Part shown: one piece after another, positions 8,380 through 16,959 of the stretch
How positions within the stretch are numbered: the first letter of the stretch is position 1
Layout of the letters: every line of letters begins with the position of its first letter
Assembly (NCBI GenBank): GCA_000432775.1
Contig: HF990410.1
Span: 1 to 64,000 of the forward strand
From: Alistipes sp. CAG:831
Lineage (GTDB): Bacteria; Bacteroidota; Bacteroidia; Bacteroidales; UBA932
Length of the DNA stretch: 64,000 nucleotides
Reading direction: 5' to 3'
Program-made: the position numbers and the translations under genes
Notes under the pieces: generated by a model
What the model was told of the DNA's origin: nothing
Databases searched by the model: none
Seen by the model: only the letters and a program-made list of their open reading frames with translations

Positions 8380-9132
8380 ATGAAGGATTGTAAGTTTTTA
8401 TTTGTGGTTCCTGTGCTGCTTTTGGCGGGACAGCTGCTTAGTGCTCAGAACTTTGAGTACAAGTGGCAGAGGGTTCGCATGGATTCGACCTACGAGAGTG
8501 CGACCGTGTATCCGGTGGACCGCATCATCGCTGAGCATCAGGAGCAGATGGGCCCTCTGATGAAGGTGGTCATCTACTCCAATGCCGAGATAGAGGAGGC
8601 CCAGCCCGAGAGCGCCCTGACCAACCTGGTGGCCGACATGCTGATACATGCAGCTCAGCCTTATATCGACAACGATTATCCCACGCTCTCCCTGACCAAC
8701 ATGGGCGGCATCCGCAGCAACTTCCCCAAGGGTGCGGTCCGCGTCTACGACATCTATTCCACCCTTCCGTTCAACAACTCGGTCGTAGTGGCCGTGATGA
8801 AGGGCAAGGACGTGCGGGAGATTCTGGAGAACTTCGCGGAGCGGGAGCGTTTCGAGGCTCTGGGCGGAGTGAGAATAATCGTGGAGGACAAGGAGATAGA
8901 GAACTGCCTGATAGGAGGACAGCCCCTGGAGGAGGACGGGCTGTACAATCTGGTGACGATTGACTTCCTTCTCGACGGCGGCGACCGCTTCCACATAGGC
9001 AGCGAGGCCGTCTCCATCAAGCGCACCGGCATAGTGATGCGGGATGCGGCTGTGGCCTACCTGCAGGAACTCTCCGAATCAGGGATGGTGCTGGAGAACA
9101 AGACTGACGGACGTGTAATTATTGATGATTAA
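8380..9132 (+). CDS. 5'-nucleotidase C-terminal domain protein
   Basis: A 250-residue exported protein (signal peptide about 1-22, ending LLSAQN) that consists only of the 5'-nucleotidase C-terminal, substrate-binding domain. Visible family segments are LTNLVADMLIHAAQ, LTNMGGIRSNFPKG, VYDIYSTLPFNNSVV and the nucleoside-stacking-type region NLVTIDFLLDGGDRF. The metal-binding catalytic domain is absent here and is encoded by the next gene, which starts 11 bases before this one ends. The two products probably work together in the periplasm to hydrolyse nucleotides (inference from family and overlap). Confidence 0.9.
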   Translation: MKDCKFLFVVPVLLLAGQLLSAQNFEYKWQRVRMDSTYESATVYPVDRIIAEHQEQMGPLMKVVIYSNAEIEEAQPESALTNLVADMLIHAAQPYIDNDYPTLSLTNMGGIRSNFPKGAVRVYDIYSTLPFNNSVVVAVMKGKDVREILENFAERERFEALGGVRIIVEDKEIENCLIGGQPLEEDGLYNLVTIDFLLDGGDRFHIGSEAVSIKRTGIVMRDAAVAYLQELSESGMVLENKTDGRVIIDD

Positions 9133-9985
9133 GACAGTTATGAAAATGAAAACGATATTCGCGGCAGCGGCATTGCTTCTGCTTGTTTTTGCGCCGGTTC
9201 CCGCTGCCAGTGCCCAGGACCTGGTGATTCTGCATACCAATGACACCCATTCCCAGATAGAGGAGGTCCGTGTGGGCAGAGGTGCCGGGACAGGCGGCGT
9301 TCACCGACGCGCCGAGTATTTCCGTCAGGTGCTGGACCAGTACGGTAAGGATCATGTGCTCATCGTAGATGCCGGGGACTACAATCAGGGTACGCCCTAT
9401 TTTACCGTCTTCGGGGGAGACCTGGAAATGGAGGTGATGAACGCCCTCGGCTATGAGGTCGTGGCCATCGGCAATCACGAGTACGACAATGGGGTAGACG
9501 AGCTCGCCCGCCGTCTCTCCAACGCTGAGTTCCAGACCGTCTGCGCCAACTACGATTTCTCCGGTACGCCCCTGGAACCCCTGGTCAAGCCTTACGTGAT
9601 AGTGGAGAAGGCCGGCAGGAAGATAGGAATCTTCGGCCTGACCGTACCCCTCCGCACCCTCGTGGCCAGGCAGAACCTGAAGGGAATTGTCTACATGGAT
9701 GCCTTCGCCACGGCAGAGAAGTGGGCGGATTACCTCAAGAATGTGGAGAAATGCGACCTGGTGATAGCTCTTTCCCACCTCGGCTACTCCGGCTATCCCG
9801 ACCAGGCCAACGACGTCGCCCTTGCCAAGGACTCCAAAGACATCGACATCATCATCGGCGGCCACAGCCACACCTTCCTCAAGACCGACCGCGTCTACAA
9901 GAACCGCGTCGGCCGTGATGTCGTCGTCGTCCAGGCCGGTGCCCAAGGCGAGTGGGTCGGCCGCTTCGACATTGACTTCAAGTAG
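9122..9985 (+). CDS. Metallophosphatase domain of 5'-nucleotidase
   Basis: A 287-residue exported protein with signal peptide (about 1-30, ending ASAQD). It contains the dinuclear metal site of the calcineurin-like 5'-nucleotidase N domain: LHTNDTHS (about 37-44), VDAGDYNQG, IGNHEYDNG, ALSHLGYSG and GGHSHT. It overlaps the gene for the C-terminal domain by 11 bases. Gene order is reversed relative to the domain order of ordinary fused enzymes. A later ATG at 9140 is an alternative start. Immediately after its stop the palindrome arrays begin. Confidence 0.92.
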   Translation: MMIKTVMKMKTIFAAAALLLLVFAPVPAASAQDLVILHTNDTHSQIEEVRVGRGAGTGGVHRRAEYFRQVLDQYGKDHVLIVDAGDYNQGTPYFTVFGGDLEMEVMNALGYEVVAIGNHEYDNGVDELARRLSNAEFQTVCANYDFSGTPLEPLVKPYVIVEKAGRKIGIFGLTVPLRTLVARQNLKGIVYMDAFATAEKWADYLKNVEKCDLVIALSHLGYSGYPDQANDVALAKDSKDIDIIIGGHSHTFLKTDRVYKNRVGRDVVVVQAGAQGEWVGRFDIDFK

Positions 9986-10010
9986 CCGTCCTCCTTCTCC
10001 TGGCCTTTCG

Positions 10011-10259
10011 CACCTTCGGAAGGTGTGCAGTTTTTCCGCGAAATCGTCCCACCTTCGGAAGGTGAGTATTCGCAGCATGTCCGCCACAGCGTCTGTAGCG
10101 GCATTTTCCTTCCGTTCTTGCCTTTCCCACCTTCGGAAGGTGAGTATTCGCGCCATGTCCGCCACAGCGTCTGTAGCCGCGTTTTCCTTCCGCTCCGGCC
10201 TTTCCCACCTTCCGAAGGTGTGCAGTTTTCCTGCGAAATCGTCCCACCTTCGGAAGGTG
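10011..10259. repeat. Palindrome array 1: five CACCTTCGGAAGGTG units on a 39/78-bp pitch
   Basis: Five 15-bp palindromes start at 10011, 10050, 10128, 10206 and 10245; the fourth has the complementary centre (TTCCGAA). Start-to-start distances are 39, 78, 78 and 39. Spacers are of two families: a 24-base one used twice (first and last) and a 63-base one used twice (middle). Reading frames stay open only because the pitch is a multiple of three. It occupies the gap between two convergent genes. Confidence 0.95.
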
Positions 10260-10351
10260 AGTTAGTTAAGGTGAAGGTGCCGAGAGAAGTGGTCTTTTGC
10301 CACTACCTCCTGGATTTCGTTATAGGCCGACCGGCTTAAGTGCAACATTCC

Positions 10352-10446
10352 ACTCCTTTGGAAGGAGCGGCTAAATCCCGGCAAATACCTACTCCTTCGG
10401 AAGGAGTAGCCGAATCCCGACAATTCCCGACTCTTTCGGAAGGAGT
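10352..10446. repeat. Palindrome array 2: three ACTCC...GGAGT units on a 39-bp pitch
   Basis: Palindromes related to ACTCCTTCGGAAGGAGT start at 10352, 10391 and 10430, exactly 39 bases apart, with 22-base spacers that resemble each other. The first and third copies have single changes. The stretch between the two arrays (10260-10351) holds no recognisable feature. Confidence 0.95.
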
Positions 10447-10476
10447 GAGATGTTCAAAGCCGCTACTTGAAAGTGG

Positions 10477-12156
10477 CTACTTTGAACCCTTACTGTCCTT
10501 GGAGGACTTGCCGGAAGTCTTGGAACCGTCGTAGAGGTAGCGCTTGATCTTGTGGGTGGCGGTCTTCTCGAACTCTTCTTCCTGGGGGTCTATCTCGCTG
10601 ATGCGGGAGAATTTGCTGACTTTCTGGTTGACGTATTCGAGGAGCTCTTTCTTGAGGTTCTCGAGTTTCTCCTGGGTGGTGCGCTTGAACTCATCTGTGG
10701 ATTCGAGGAAGGCCTTGAGTTTCTCGGAGTCGAAGTGGACGAGGGCGGTCAGGCGGCCCTTGCGATTGGTTACCAGGGACTCGGCCACCATGTCGTGGCT
10801 GTTGATGACGCTCTCGACTTCCTCGGGGTAGATGTTCTCTCCGCTGGGTCCGATGATGGTGGTGGAGGAACGGCCCTTGATATAGAGCCAGCCGTCCTTG
10901 TCCAGCTTGCCGAGGTCGCGGGTCTTGAACCAGCCGTCTTCGGTGAATGCAGACGAGGTGGCTTCCGGATTGTTGAAATAGCCTTTGAAGACATTGTCCC
11001 CCTTGACGGCTATCTCTCCCACGCCGGTCTTGGGGTCTTTGTCCAGCAGCCGAAGCTCTACTCCCTTGACTACCGGACCGGTGGATCCGAGCCGTACCAT
11101 GTCGGGGGGAGCGGCGGCGATGAGGGGCGATGTCTCGGTGAGGCCGTAGCCTATGGCGTAGGGGAAGCGGGCTTCGAGCAGAAAACGCTCAACTTCGGGG
11201 TCAAGTCTTGCCCCGCCTATGCCGAAGAACCGGATGCGGCCGCCGAATTTCTCGAAGAGCTGCTTCCCGGCCTTGCGGTGCATCATCTTCCTGAGAGGGG
11301 GGATGCGGTGCATGAAACGCAGCAGCGGTGTCGCGGTGAGTTTGGGCAGGACGGCGCTGCGGTATACCTTTTCTATAATAAGGGGTACGGACAATATAGT
11401 GGTGGGACGCACCTTCGCGAGGGCGTTCATCAGGATTGAGGGGGTGGGGGCCTTCTCAATGTAGTTGACGCTGGCTCCGGCCTGCATCGGGAGGAGGAGG
11501 CACATGCTGCATTCGAGGGTATGGGACAGGGGAAGGAGGGAGAGCCATACGTCCCAGTCGAAGCTCGGACGGGCGTCCTCGGTGGACCAGAGGTTGGCGC
11601 AGAGGTTGCGGTGGCTGAGCATCACTCCCTTGGAGCTGCCTGTGGTGCCGGAGGTGTAGATGATGGCGGCCAGGTCATCGGACTGTATCTCCTCTTCGGA
11701 GGGCAGGGGGGCGGGGCCGGCCGGGCACGGTTCTCCCTTGATTATGGAGAAATCGTCCAGGCAGATGATCACTTCCAGCCGGTCGATGGCCTTGGGCAGG
11801 ACCTTCGGCAGCAGCTTGCGGGAGACGAAGAGGGCCTTGGCGGCGGAATGTTTGAGGATGTGCTTGATCTCGCTTTCGGAAAAATCGGGCAGCATCGGCA
11901 GGGTTATCCTTCCGAAGGCCGTGGTGGCGAAATAGGCTACTCCCCAGTTGGGCATGTTCTGGCTCAGGAGGCCGATCATGTCGTTCCGGCCGAGCCCGTA
12001 GCGGGAGAGCAGTTCTCCCACCTCATAGACCTTGGCGTGAAACTCCGCGTATGTGTAGCCCGGCCCGTCTATGAAGTGCAGGAAGGGCTTGTCTCCGTAT
12101 CTGGTAAATGAAAATTCGAGCAGCGCCCGAAGCGACCGCTGATGTATGTTGTCCAT
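10477..12156 (-). CDS. Long-chain acyl-CoA ligase / AMP-dependent synthetase
   Basis: A 559-residue member of the AMP-binding superfamily that activates a fatty acid to acyl-AMP and then acyl-CoA. Motif P-loop-like YTSGTTGSSKGVMLSHRN is at about 168-185; GYGLTETSP near 335 and the hinge region GWFKTRDLGKLDKDGWLYIKGR near 410-430 are clear. The C-terminal tail (GSKTSGKSSKDSKGSK) is Lys/Ser-rich and unusual. It lies 12 bases downstream of an acyltransferase gene and is presumably cotranscribed; together they suggest recycling or incorporation of fatty acids into phospholipid. Its 3' end abuts palindrome array 2. Confidence 0.9.
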   Translation of the reverse strand: MDNIHQRSLRALLEFSFTRYGDKPFLHFIDGPGYTYAEFHAKVYEVGELLSRYGLGRNDMIGLLSQNMPNWGVAYFATTAFGRITLPMLPDFSESEIKHILKHSAAKALFVSRKLLPKVLPKAIDRLEVIICLDDFSIIKGEPCPAGPAPLPSEEEIQSDDLAAIIYTSGTTGSSKGVMLSHRNLCANLWSTEDARPSFDWDVWLSLLPLSHTLECSMCLLLPMQAGASVNYIEKAPTPSILMNALAKVRPTTILSVPLIIEKVYRSAVLPKLTATPLLRFMHRIPPLRKMMHRKAGKQLFEKFGGRIRFFGIGGARLDPEVERFLLEARFPYAIGYGLTETSPLIAAAPPDMVRLGSTGPVVKGVELRLLDKDPKTGVGEIAVKGDNVFKGYFNNPEATSSAFTEDGWFKTRDLGKLDKDGWLYIKGRSSTTIIGPSGENIYPEEVESVINSHDMVAESLVTNRKGRLTALVHFDSEKLKAFLESTDEFKRTTQEKLENLKKELLEYVNQKVSKFSRISEIDPQEEEFEKTATHKIKRYLYDGSKTSGKSSKDSKGSK

Positions 12157-12168
12157 AATGCTGTGCTG

Positions 12169-12747
12169 TTAATCCAGGTCGTCCCCTGTAGTGAATTTTT
12201 CAGGATATTTTCCTACCACACCTTTGTCCTTGTACCACTGTCTGATGCGTTTGAGGTCAGCGTCCACGTCGTCGGTGATGTGGAACTCCTCCTTGGCGCC
12301 TACTGTCTTGGTACCCCAGTCGAAATAGCCGAGGAAGACCGGTACTCCGGTAGCCTTGGCTATCAGGTGGAAGCCTCCCTTCCACCGTTTTACGGGCCGG
12401 CGCGTGCCCTCCGGGGCTATGGCCAGCTGGAAGTATTCGTCCTTCTCGAACTCCTCTATCATCTGGCGTACCAGATGGGCTCCGCCGCCAGTGGTGCGGT
12501 CCACGGGGATGCCTCCGAGATGACGGAGAACGGGACCGAGGGGCCATTTGAAGAAGCCCTTCTTTATCATTACCTTGGCATTGCCCCCGACGGAGCGGTA
12601 GTAGAGCCAGGATATGACGAAGTCCCAGATCGAGGTGTGGGGCGCTCCGAGGATGATGCACTTGGGCGCCGGGATGGCCTCGTCCATTCCTTTCCAACCC
12701 ATCATGTTGAGTATGCGCCTGGCGGTTTTGGGACTGATTATTCTCAT
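12169..12747 (-). CDS. 1-acyl-glycerol-3-phosphate acyltransferase family protein
   Basis: A 192-residue PlsC-type acyltransferase. The catalytic H-x4-D block is HTSIWD (about 37-42) and the glycerol-phosphate binding EGTR block lies in APEGTRRP (about 112-119). Shorter than classical PlsC because the N-terminal membrane segments are missing. Its start codon overlaps the stop codon of parE (TAATG arrangement), and the acyl-CoA ligase gene follows, so the three leftward genes form an operon. Exact acyl acceptor not determined. Confidence 0.85.
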   Translation of the reverse strand: MRIISPKTARRILNMMGWKGMDEAIPAPKCIILGAPHTSIWDFVISWLYYRSVGGNAKVMIKKGFFKWPLGPVLRHLGGIPVDRTTGGGAHLVRQMIEEFEKDEYFQLAIAPEGTRRPVKRWKGGFHLIAKATGVPVFLGYFDWGTKTVGAKEEFHITDDVDADLKRIRQWYKDKGVVGKYPEKFTTGDDLD

Positions 12748-14594
12748 TATACGATTTCAAGGATTAAGTCGGAACGCAGGTTCTGACGGATGAATGACTG
12801 GCGGTCCATGGTGTTCTTCCCCATGTAGAACTGCAGCAGGGGAGGAATGCTGTCGTCCGGATCGAGGCGGACCGGGTCGAGACGCATCTCTTCTCCGATG
12901 AAGTCCTTGAACTCGTCCGGGGATATCTCTCCGAGACCTTTGAAACGGGTGATCTCATGGCCGGCCCCGAGCTCCTTCATGGCTGCGGTCTTTTCCTCCT
13001 CGTTGTAGCAGTAGATGCTGCGCTTCTTGTTGCGCACGCGGAAGAGGGGTGTCTGGAGGATGTATACGTGACCCTGACGGATGAGGTCGGGGTAGTATTT
13101 CAGGAAGAAGCTGACCATCAGCAGGCGGATGTGCATGCCGTCCACATCGGCATCGGTGGCGATGATTATCTTGTTGTAGCGCAGGTTGTCCATGTCCTCC
13201 TCGACGTTGAGGGCGGCCTTGAGCAGGAGCATCTCCTCATTCTCGCGGACCTCTTTCTCGCTCTTCTGCACGCAGTTGAGGGGCTTGCCCCTGAGGCTGA
13301 ACACGGCCTGGGTGTTCACATCGCGGATCTTGGTGATAGAGCCGCTGGCGGAGTCTCCCTCGGTGATGAATATCGAGGACTGCTCTGCCAAGGGGTTGCG
13401 GGTATCGGTGTAGTGTACGCGGCAGTCGCGCAGCTTCTTGTTGCAGAGGCTGGCCTTCTTGACCTTTTCCTTGATGTTCTTCTGGATGCCGGAGATGGCC
13501 TTGCGCTCCTTCTCGGAGGCCTGGATCTTCTTGAGCATTATCGATGCAGTCTCCGGATGCTTGTGCAGGTAGTTGTCCAGTTCTTCCTGGATGAAATCCC
13601 CTATGAAGGAGCGGACTGACAGGCCGGGGCGCACATCCTTGGAGCTGAGCTTGGTCTTGGTCTGGTTGCCGAAGCCCGGCTCATTGACCCTGATGCTGAT
13701 GGCTCCGACTATCGACTGGCGGATGTCGGCCGGCTCGAAGTCCTTCTTGAAATGCTCCTTGACGGTCTTGGCCACGGCCTCGCGGAATGCGGCGAGATGG
13801 GTGCCGCCCTGGGTGGTGTTCTGGCCGTTGACGAAGGACGCGATGTTCTCCCCGTTGCTGTCCCCGTGGGTGATGACGCACTCTATGTCCTCGCCCTTCA
13901 GATGGATAGGGGGGTACAGCGGCTCGGCGACCATGGTCTCGTTGACCAGGTCCAGCAGACCGTTCTGCGAATGATATGCCGTGCCGTTGAGACGGAGGGT
14001 CAGACCGGTGTTGAGGTAGGCGTAGTTGCGTACCATGGTCTCGATGAACTCCATATTGTAGGAGTAGTTGTGGAAGACCTCGTCGTCGGCAATGAAACTG
14101 ACCAGGGTGCCGTTCTTCTCTGTGGAGCATTCCCCGCTCTCGTCCTTTTCGAGAATACCCTTCGAATATGTGGCGCTCCGCCATTTTCCGTCCCTCCATG
14201 CCGTTACCTGAAAATATACCGAGGTGGCATTGACCGCCTTGATACCTATACCGTTGAGTCCCACGCTCTTCTTGAAGGCTCCGCTGTCGAACTTGCCGCC
14301 GGTCATCAGCTTGCTGGAGGCGTCAATCAGCTTCTCGAGGGGGATTCCGCGGCCGAAGTCGCGCACCGTCACCTGACGGCCCTCCACGGTGATGATGATC
14401 TCGCGGCCGAAACCGGAGGCATATTCATCTATCGAGTTGTCAATCACTTCCTTGACCAGCACATACAGGCCGTCGTCCGGCATCGAGCCGTCCCCGGTGC
14501 TGCCGATGTACATGCCGGGGCGGGTGCGGATGTGGGTGTACCAGTCAAGGGTCTCTATCGCACTGCTATCGTAATTCCTTAATTCTTCGCTCAT
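12747..14594 (-). CDS. parE: DNA topoisomerase IV subunit B (GyrB/ParE family)
   Basis: About 615 residues. GHKL ATPase domain: EVIDNSIDEYASG (about 41-53), VRDFGRGIPLEK (about 76-87), VGLNGIGIKAVNA (ATP lid). The transducer domain follows, then the TOPRIM domain with FITEGDSASGSI (about 370-381) and the acidic cluster ATDADVDGMHIR (about 460-471). I start it at 14594 (MSEELRNYDS); a longer reading from 14816 would add 74 unrelated residues and collide with the divergent gene. No parC lies beside it in this window, unlike many relatives. ParE versus GyrB is judged from length and the missing GyrB insertion. Confidence 0.9.
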   Translation of the reverse strand: MSEELRNYDSSAIETLDWYTHIRTRPGMYIGSTGDGSMPDDGLYVLVKEVIDNSIDEYASGFGREIIITVEGRQVTVRDFGRGIPLEKLIDASSKLMTGGKFDSGAFKKSVGLNGIGIKAVNATSVYFQVTAWRDGKWRSATYSKGILEKDESGECSTEKNGTLVSFIADDEVFHNYSYNMEFIETMVRNYAYLNTGLTLRLNGTAYHSQNGLLDLVNETMVAEPLYPPIHLKGEDIECVITHGDSNGENIASFVNGQNTTQGGTHLAAFREAVAKTVKEHFKKDFEPADIRQSIVGAISIRVNEPGFGNQTKTKLSSKDVRPGLSVRSFIGDFIQEELDNYLHKHPETASIMLKKIQASEKERKAISGIQKNIKEKVKKASLCNKKLRDCRVHYTDTRNPLAEQSSIFITEGDSASGSITKIRDVNTQAVFSLRGKPLNCVQKSEKEVRENEEMLLLKAALNVEEDMDNLRYNKIIIATDADVDGMHIRLLMVSFFLKYYPDLIRQGHVYILQTPLFRVRNKKRSIYCYNEEEKTAAMKELGAGHEITRFKGLGEISPDEFKDFIGEEMRLDPVRLDPDDSIPPLLQFYMGKNTMDRQSFIRQNLRSDLILEIV

Positions 14595-14675
14595 TATCTG
14601 AAAATGTCCTTTTTTGGGACTCTGCAAATTTATGAAGTTTTTCGGGAAGAATGGCTGCGCGGGAGAAAAAAATGC

Positions 14676-14683
14676 TACTTTTG
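14676..14683 (+). promoter_or_regulatory. Bacteroidota -7 box for the surface-lipoprotein locus
   Basis: TACTTTTG fits TAnnTTTG, 51 bases before the start of the first DUF4493 lipoprotein gene, in the 140-base divergent region shared with parE. Confidence 0.55.
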
Positions 14684-14734
14684 CCGTCGATTGATAAAAT
14701 GGAATATTAGTACTAAACCCTAAATCGGAAGCAA

Positions 14735-16942
14735 ATGAGTAAAACGAAAGTTTTTTCAATGCATCTTTTGCTCCTTGTACTGCTGGTCTCCTCATGTTCG
14801 CGCAGGCAGGAGACATTCTATGAGCCCGGAAAGGGCGGAGTCAGGATTGACCTGACCACTGAGCTTCCGGCGACCCGTGCGGAACTGGACACTGTGGCCA
14901 ATCCGCTGAATGTAGGCGACTTCAAGGTGGAGATTCTCAACTCCAAAGGAGTCATCTTCAAGCGCTGGAACACCTACGCGGAGTACAAGAGCGGAGAGAA
15001 TGCGGCATTTCACATGAATGCCGGCGGGCCCTACACTCTCAGGGCTACTTACGGCGACTCCCTGGCCAGCGGCTGGAGCGCCTGGTTCTTCAAGGGCGAG
15101 TCCACTTTCACGGTACCTGCTCAGGATGTGGTCAGTGTCAGTGCTGTATGCCGTATGGCCAATATCAAGGTGGCCGTGGCTTACGGGGAGGACATGCTCA
15201 ATGATTATCAGGAATACAAGACGACCGTTACGGGCAGGAGAGGATCCCTCGTCTTCGACATGGCCCACAAGGATGAGGCCGGCTACATGCCCGCTGACCC
15301 CCTGACTGTCGATGTGGAACTGACCGATCACGACGGTAAGAAATGGTATTTCCGCAACAGCTCTCAGGTTCAGGCTTCTCCGGGAGACTTCATTACCCTC
15401 AGCCTGAATACCAAGGCAGAGCCTGAACAGGAACTCGGTCTGTCCCTGACGGTAGATTACGGAACCAATGACGTGGAAATACCCATTGACCTCTCCGCGT
15501 CTCTGCCGACGGAAGCCCCTTCAATCTCTTCCCTGAGCGGTTTTGATGCGGAGACCGGAGCCCTTCCCTCGTTTATAGAAGGTACAATGCCGGAGGCTGC
15601 GGCCGTCAATTTCACATGGGATGCCCGTACCACCCTTGCATCCTGCAGCCTGAAAGTGACTTCGGCCTATTTCGACGATTATGACCTGCCCAAGGAAGTG
15701 AATCTCTGCGCTCTGGAGGGAAGTCAGAGCGACCTGCTCCGTCAGCATGGCATCGAATTCCCCGATTTCTCGAAAACAATGACCCTTCAGCAGGCCGGCA
15801 TAGAATTCGAGCAGTTCGCTCAGAAGCTGGCATACAATGCAGATACTGCGGCCAACACCCACACATTCGAAATAACTGTCACAGATGCCAAAGGCAAGTC
15901 GGCGTCCCGGACAGTGACCATAGCCCCTGCGGAAGCATCCAAGTCCGTGATGGTGCAGCCTGCCGGCATGTGGGCCCGCAGGGCATATCTGTCCCTCTCC
16001 ACGGACGGAGACGCGCAGAGACTCTCCGTGCAGTATCAGAAGCAGGGCACGTCCACATGGGTGAGCCCGGAGACAGCGGATGCCGCAGTGGACGGTGGCG
16101 TGAAGACGCTGACAGTCCTGGGCCTTGAGCCGGGTACCAACTACACCTTCCGTGCAGTGTACAACGAGTGTCAGTCCGAGGCGACGGAGGTCTTTACGAC
16201 GGAGACGGAGCAGCAGGTGGGGAATGCAGGGTTTGAGGAGTGGACAACCTTATCACATTCATATACAGCCGTTATTCCTACAAAGCAAATGGATTGGTAT
16301 CGACCATACTCAGAATCATCTACAGCATGGTGGGATGTCAATAGCAAAAAAACAATGATTAGTTATTACTCAAATGCGGTAGTTACAGGCTGGCCTGCGT
16401 ATGATACGGAAGAGATGCGTCTATTTGTAACATCTGCTTATACTGACCAGGCGCCATATGCAGGTAGTAAATCTGCAATGGTTTTTACAACACATGTGAC
16501 ATCAACTGAATATAATGCAGTTGCTGCTGGTGAGATATTCATAGGCAAAGCAAAAGAGGAGAATGAGAGTGGTGATCATATCTCAGATGGGCATGCCTTT
16601 TCAGCCCGTCCGTCCGCTATAGATTTTGCTTACAGGTACCAGCCGCATAATTCTGAGACATATTATGTTGAAGTAACTGTTAAAGATGCGGCAGGTAATG
16701 TAATAGGCTCAGTCGTCGATGTTTCGGGTGGGGCTTCCTCTGAATGGACAAGGCGAAAAGTCAATATAACGTATACTGACGTAAAAACGCAGGCTGCAAC
16801 AATCTATATTTCTTTCAAATCTTCTTCATCAAGCGAACCAGGATACACTGAGAAAGAAATCAATATAGCAGACAATAGAAAGGTAAAGTGTTTTACAGGT
16901 AGTGTCCTTTATCTTGACGACATAGAACTTATTTACGAATAA
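14735..16942 (+). CDS. DUF4493 / PCMD-type surface lipoprotein
   Basis: A 735-residue lipoprotein: signal peptide with lipobox LVSSC (Cys about 21). The N-terminal third is a DUF4493-type domain (VGDFKVEILNSKGVIFKRW and LRATYGDSLASGW are shared with the next two genes). A fibronectin-like segment follows (about 420-490, VQPAGMWARRAYLSLS to GTNYTFRAVYN). The tail (about 498-735, from VGNAGFEEW) fits the PCMD domain, a putative carbohydrate-active jelly-roll. From about base 16240 GC falls sharply and codon use changes, so this tail looks transplanted. Likely anchored in the outer membrane facing outward; function unknown. Confidence 0.8.
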   Translation: MSKTKVFSMHLLLLVLLVSSCSRRQETFYEPGKGGVRIDLTTELPATRAELDTVANPLNVGDFKVEILNSKGVIFKRWNTYAEYKSGENAAFHMNAGGPYTLRATYGDSLASGWSAWFFKGESTFTVPAQDVVSVSAVCRMANIKVAVAYGEDMLNDYQEYKTTVTGRRGSLVFDMAHKDEAGYMPADPLTVDVELTDHDGKKWYFRNSSQVQASPGDFITLSLNTKAEPEQELGLSLTVDYGTNDVEIPIDLSASLPTEAPSISSLSGFDAETGALPSFIEGTMPEAAAVNFTWDARTTLASCSLKVTSAYFDDYDLPKEVNLCALEGSQSDLLRQHGIEFPDFSKTMTLQQAGIEFEQFAQKLAYNADTAANTHTFEITVTDAKGKSASRTVTIAPAEASKSVMVQPAGMWARRAYLSLSTDGDAQRLSVQYQKQGTSTWVSPETADAAVDGGVKTLTVLGLEPGTNYTFRAVYNECQSEATEVFTTETEQQVGNAGFEEWTTLSHSYTAVIPTKQMDWYRPYSESSTAWWDVNSKKTMISYYSNAVVTGWPAYDTEEMRLFVTSAYTDQAPYAGSKSAMVFTTHVTSTEYNAVAAGEIFIGKAKEENESGDHISDGHAFSARPSAIDFAYRYQPHNSETYYVEVTVKDAAGNVIGSVVDVSGGASSEWTRRKVNITYTDVKTQAATIYISFKSSSSSEPGYTEKEINIADNRKVKCFTGSVLYLDDIELIYE

Positions 16943-16959
16943 CGAAGAAAAACACAGAT

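Noticed and set aside
9978..10265. Open frames through palindrome array 1 on both strands (peptides with SHLRKV or HLPKV repeats)
   Set aside because: They exist because the repeat pitch is a multiple of three and the DNA is GC-rich; every frame is repetitive, and there is no start context or protein-like composition.
10011..10446. CRISPR array
   Set aside because: Repeats are short perfect palindromes, spacers are not unique but belong to two recurring families, spacer lengths alternate, and no cas gene is present.
14595..14816. Longer N-terminus for parE
   Set aside because: The extra 74 residues do not resemble the family and would overlap the divergent lipoprotein gene and its -7 box.
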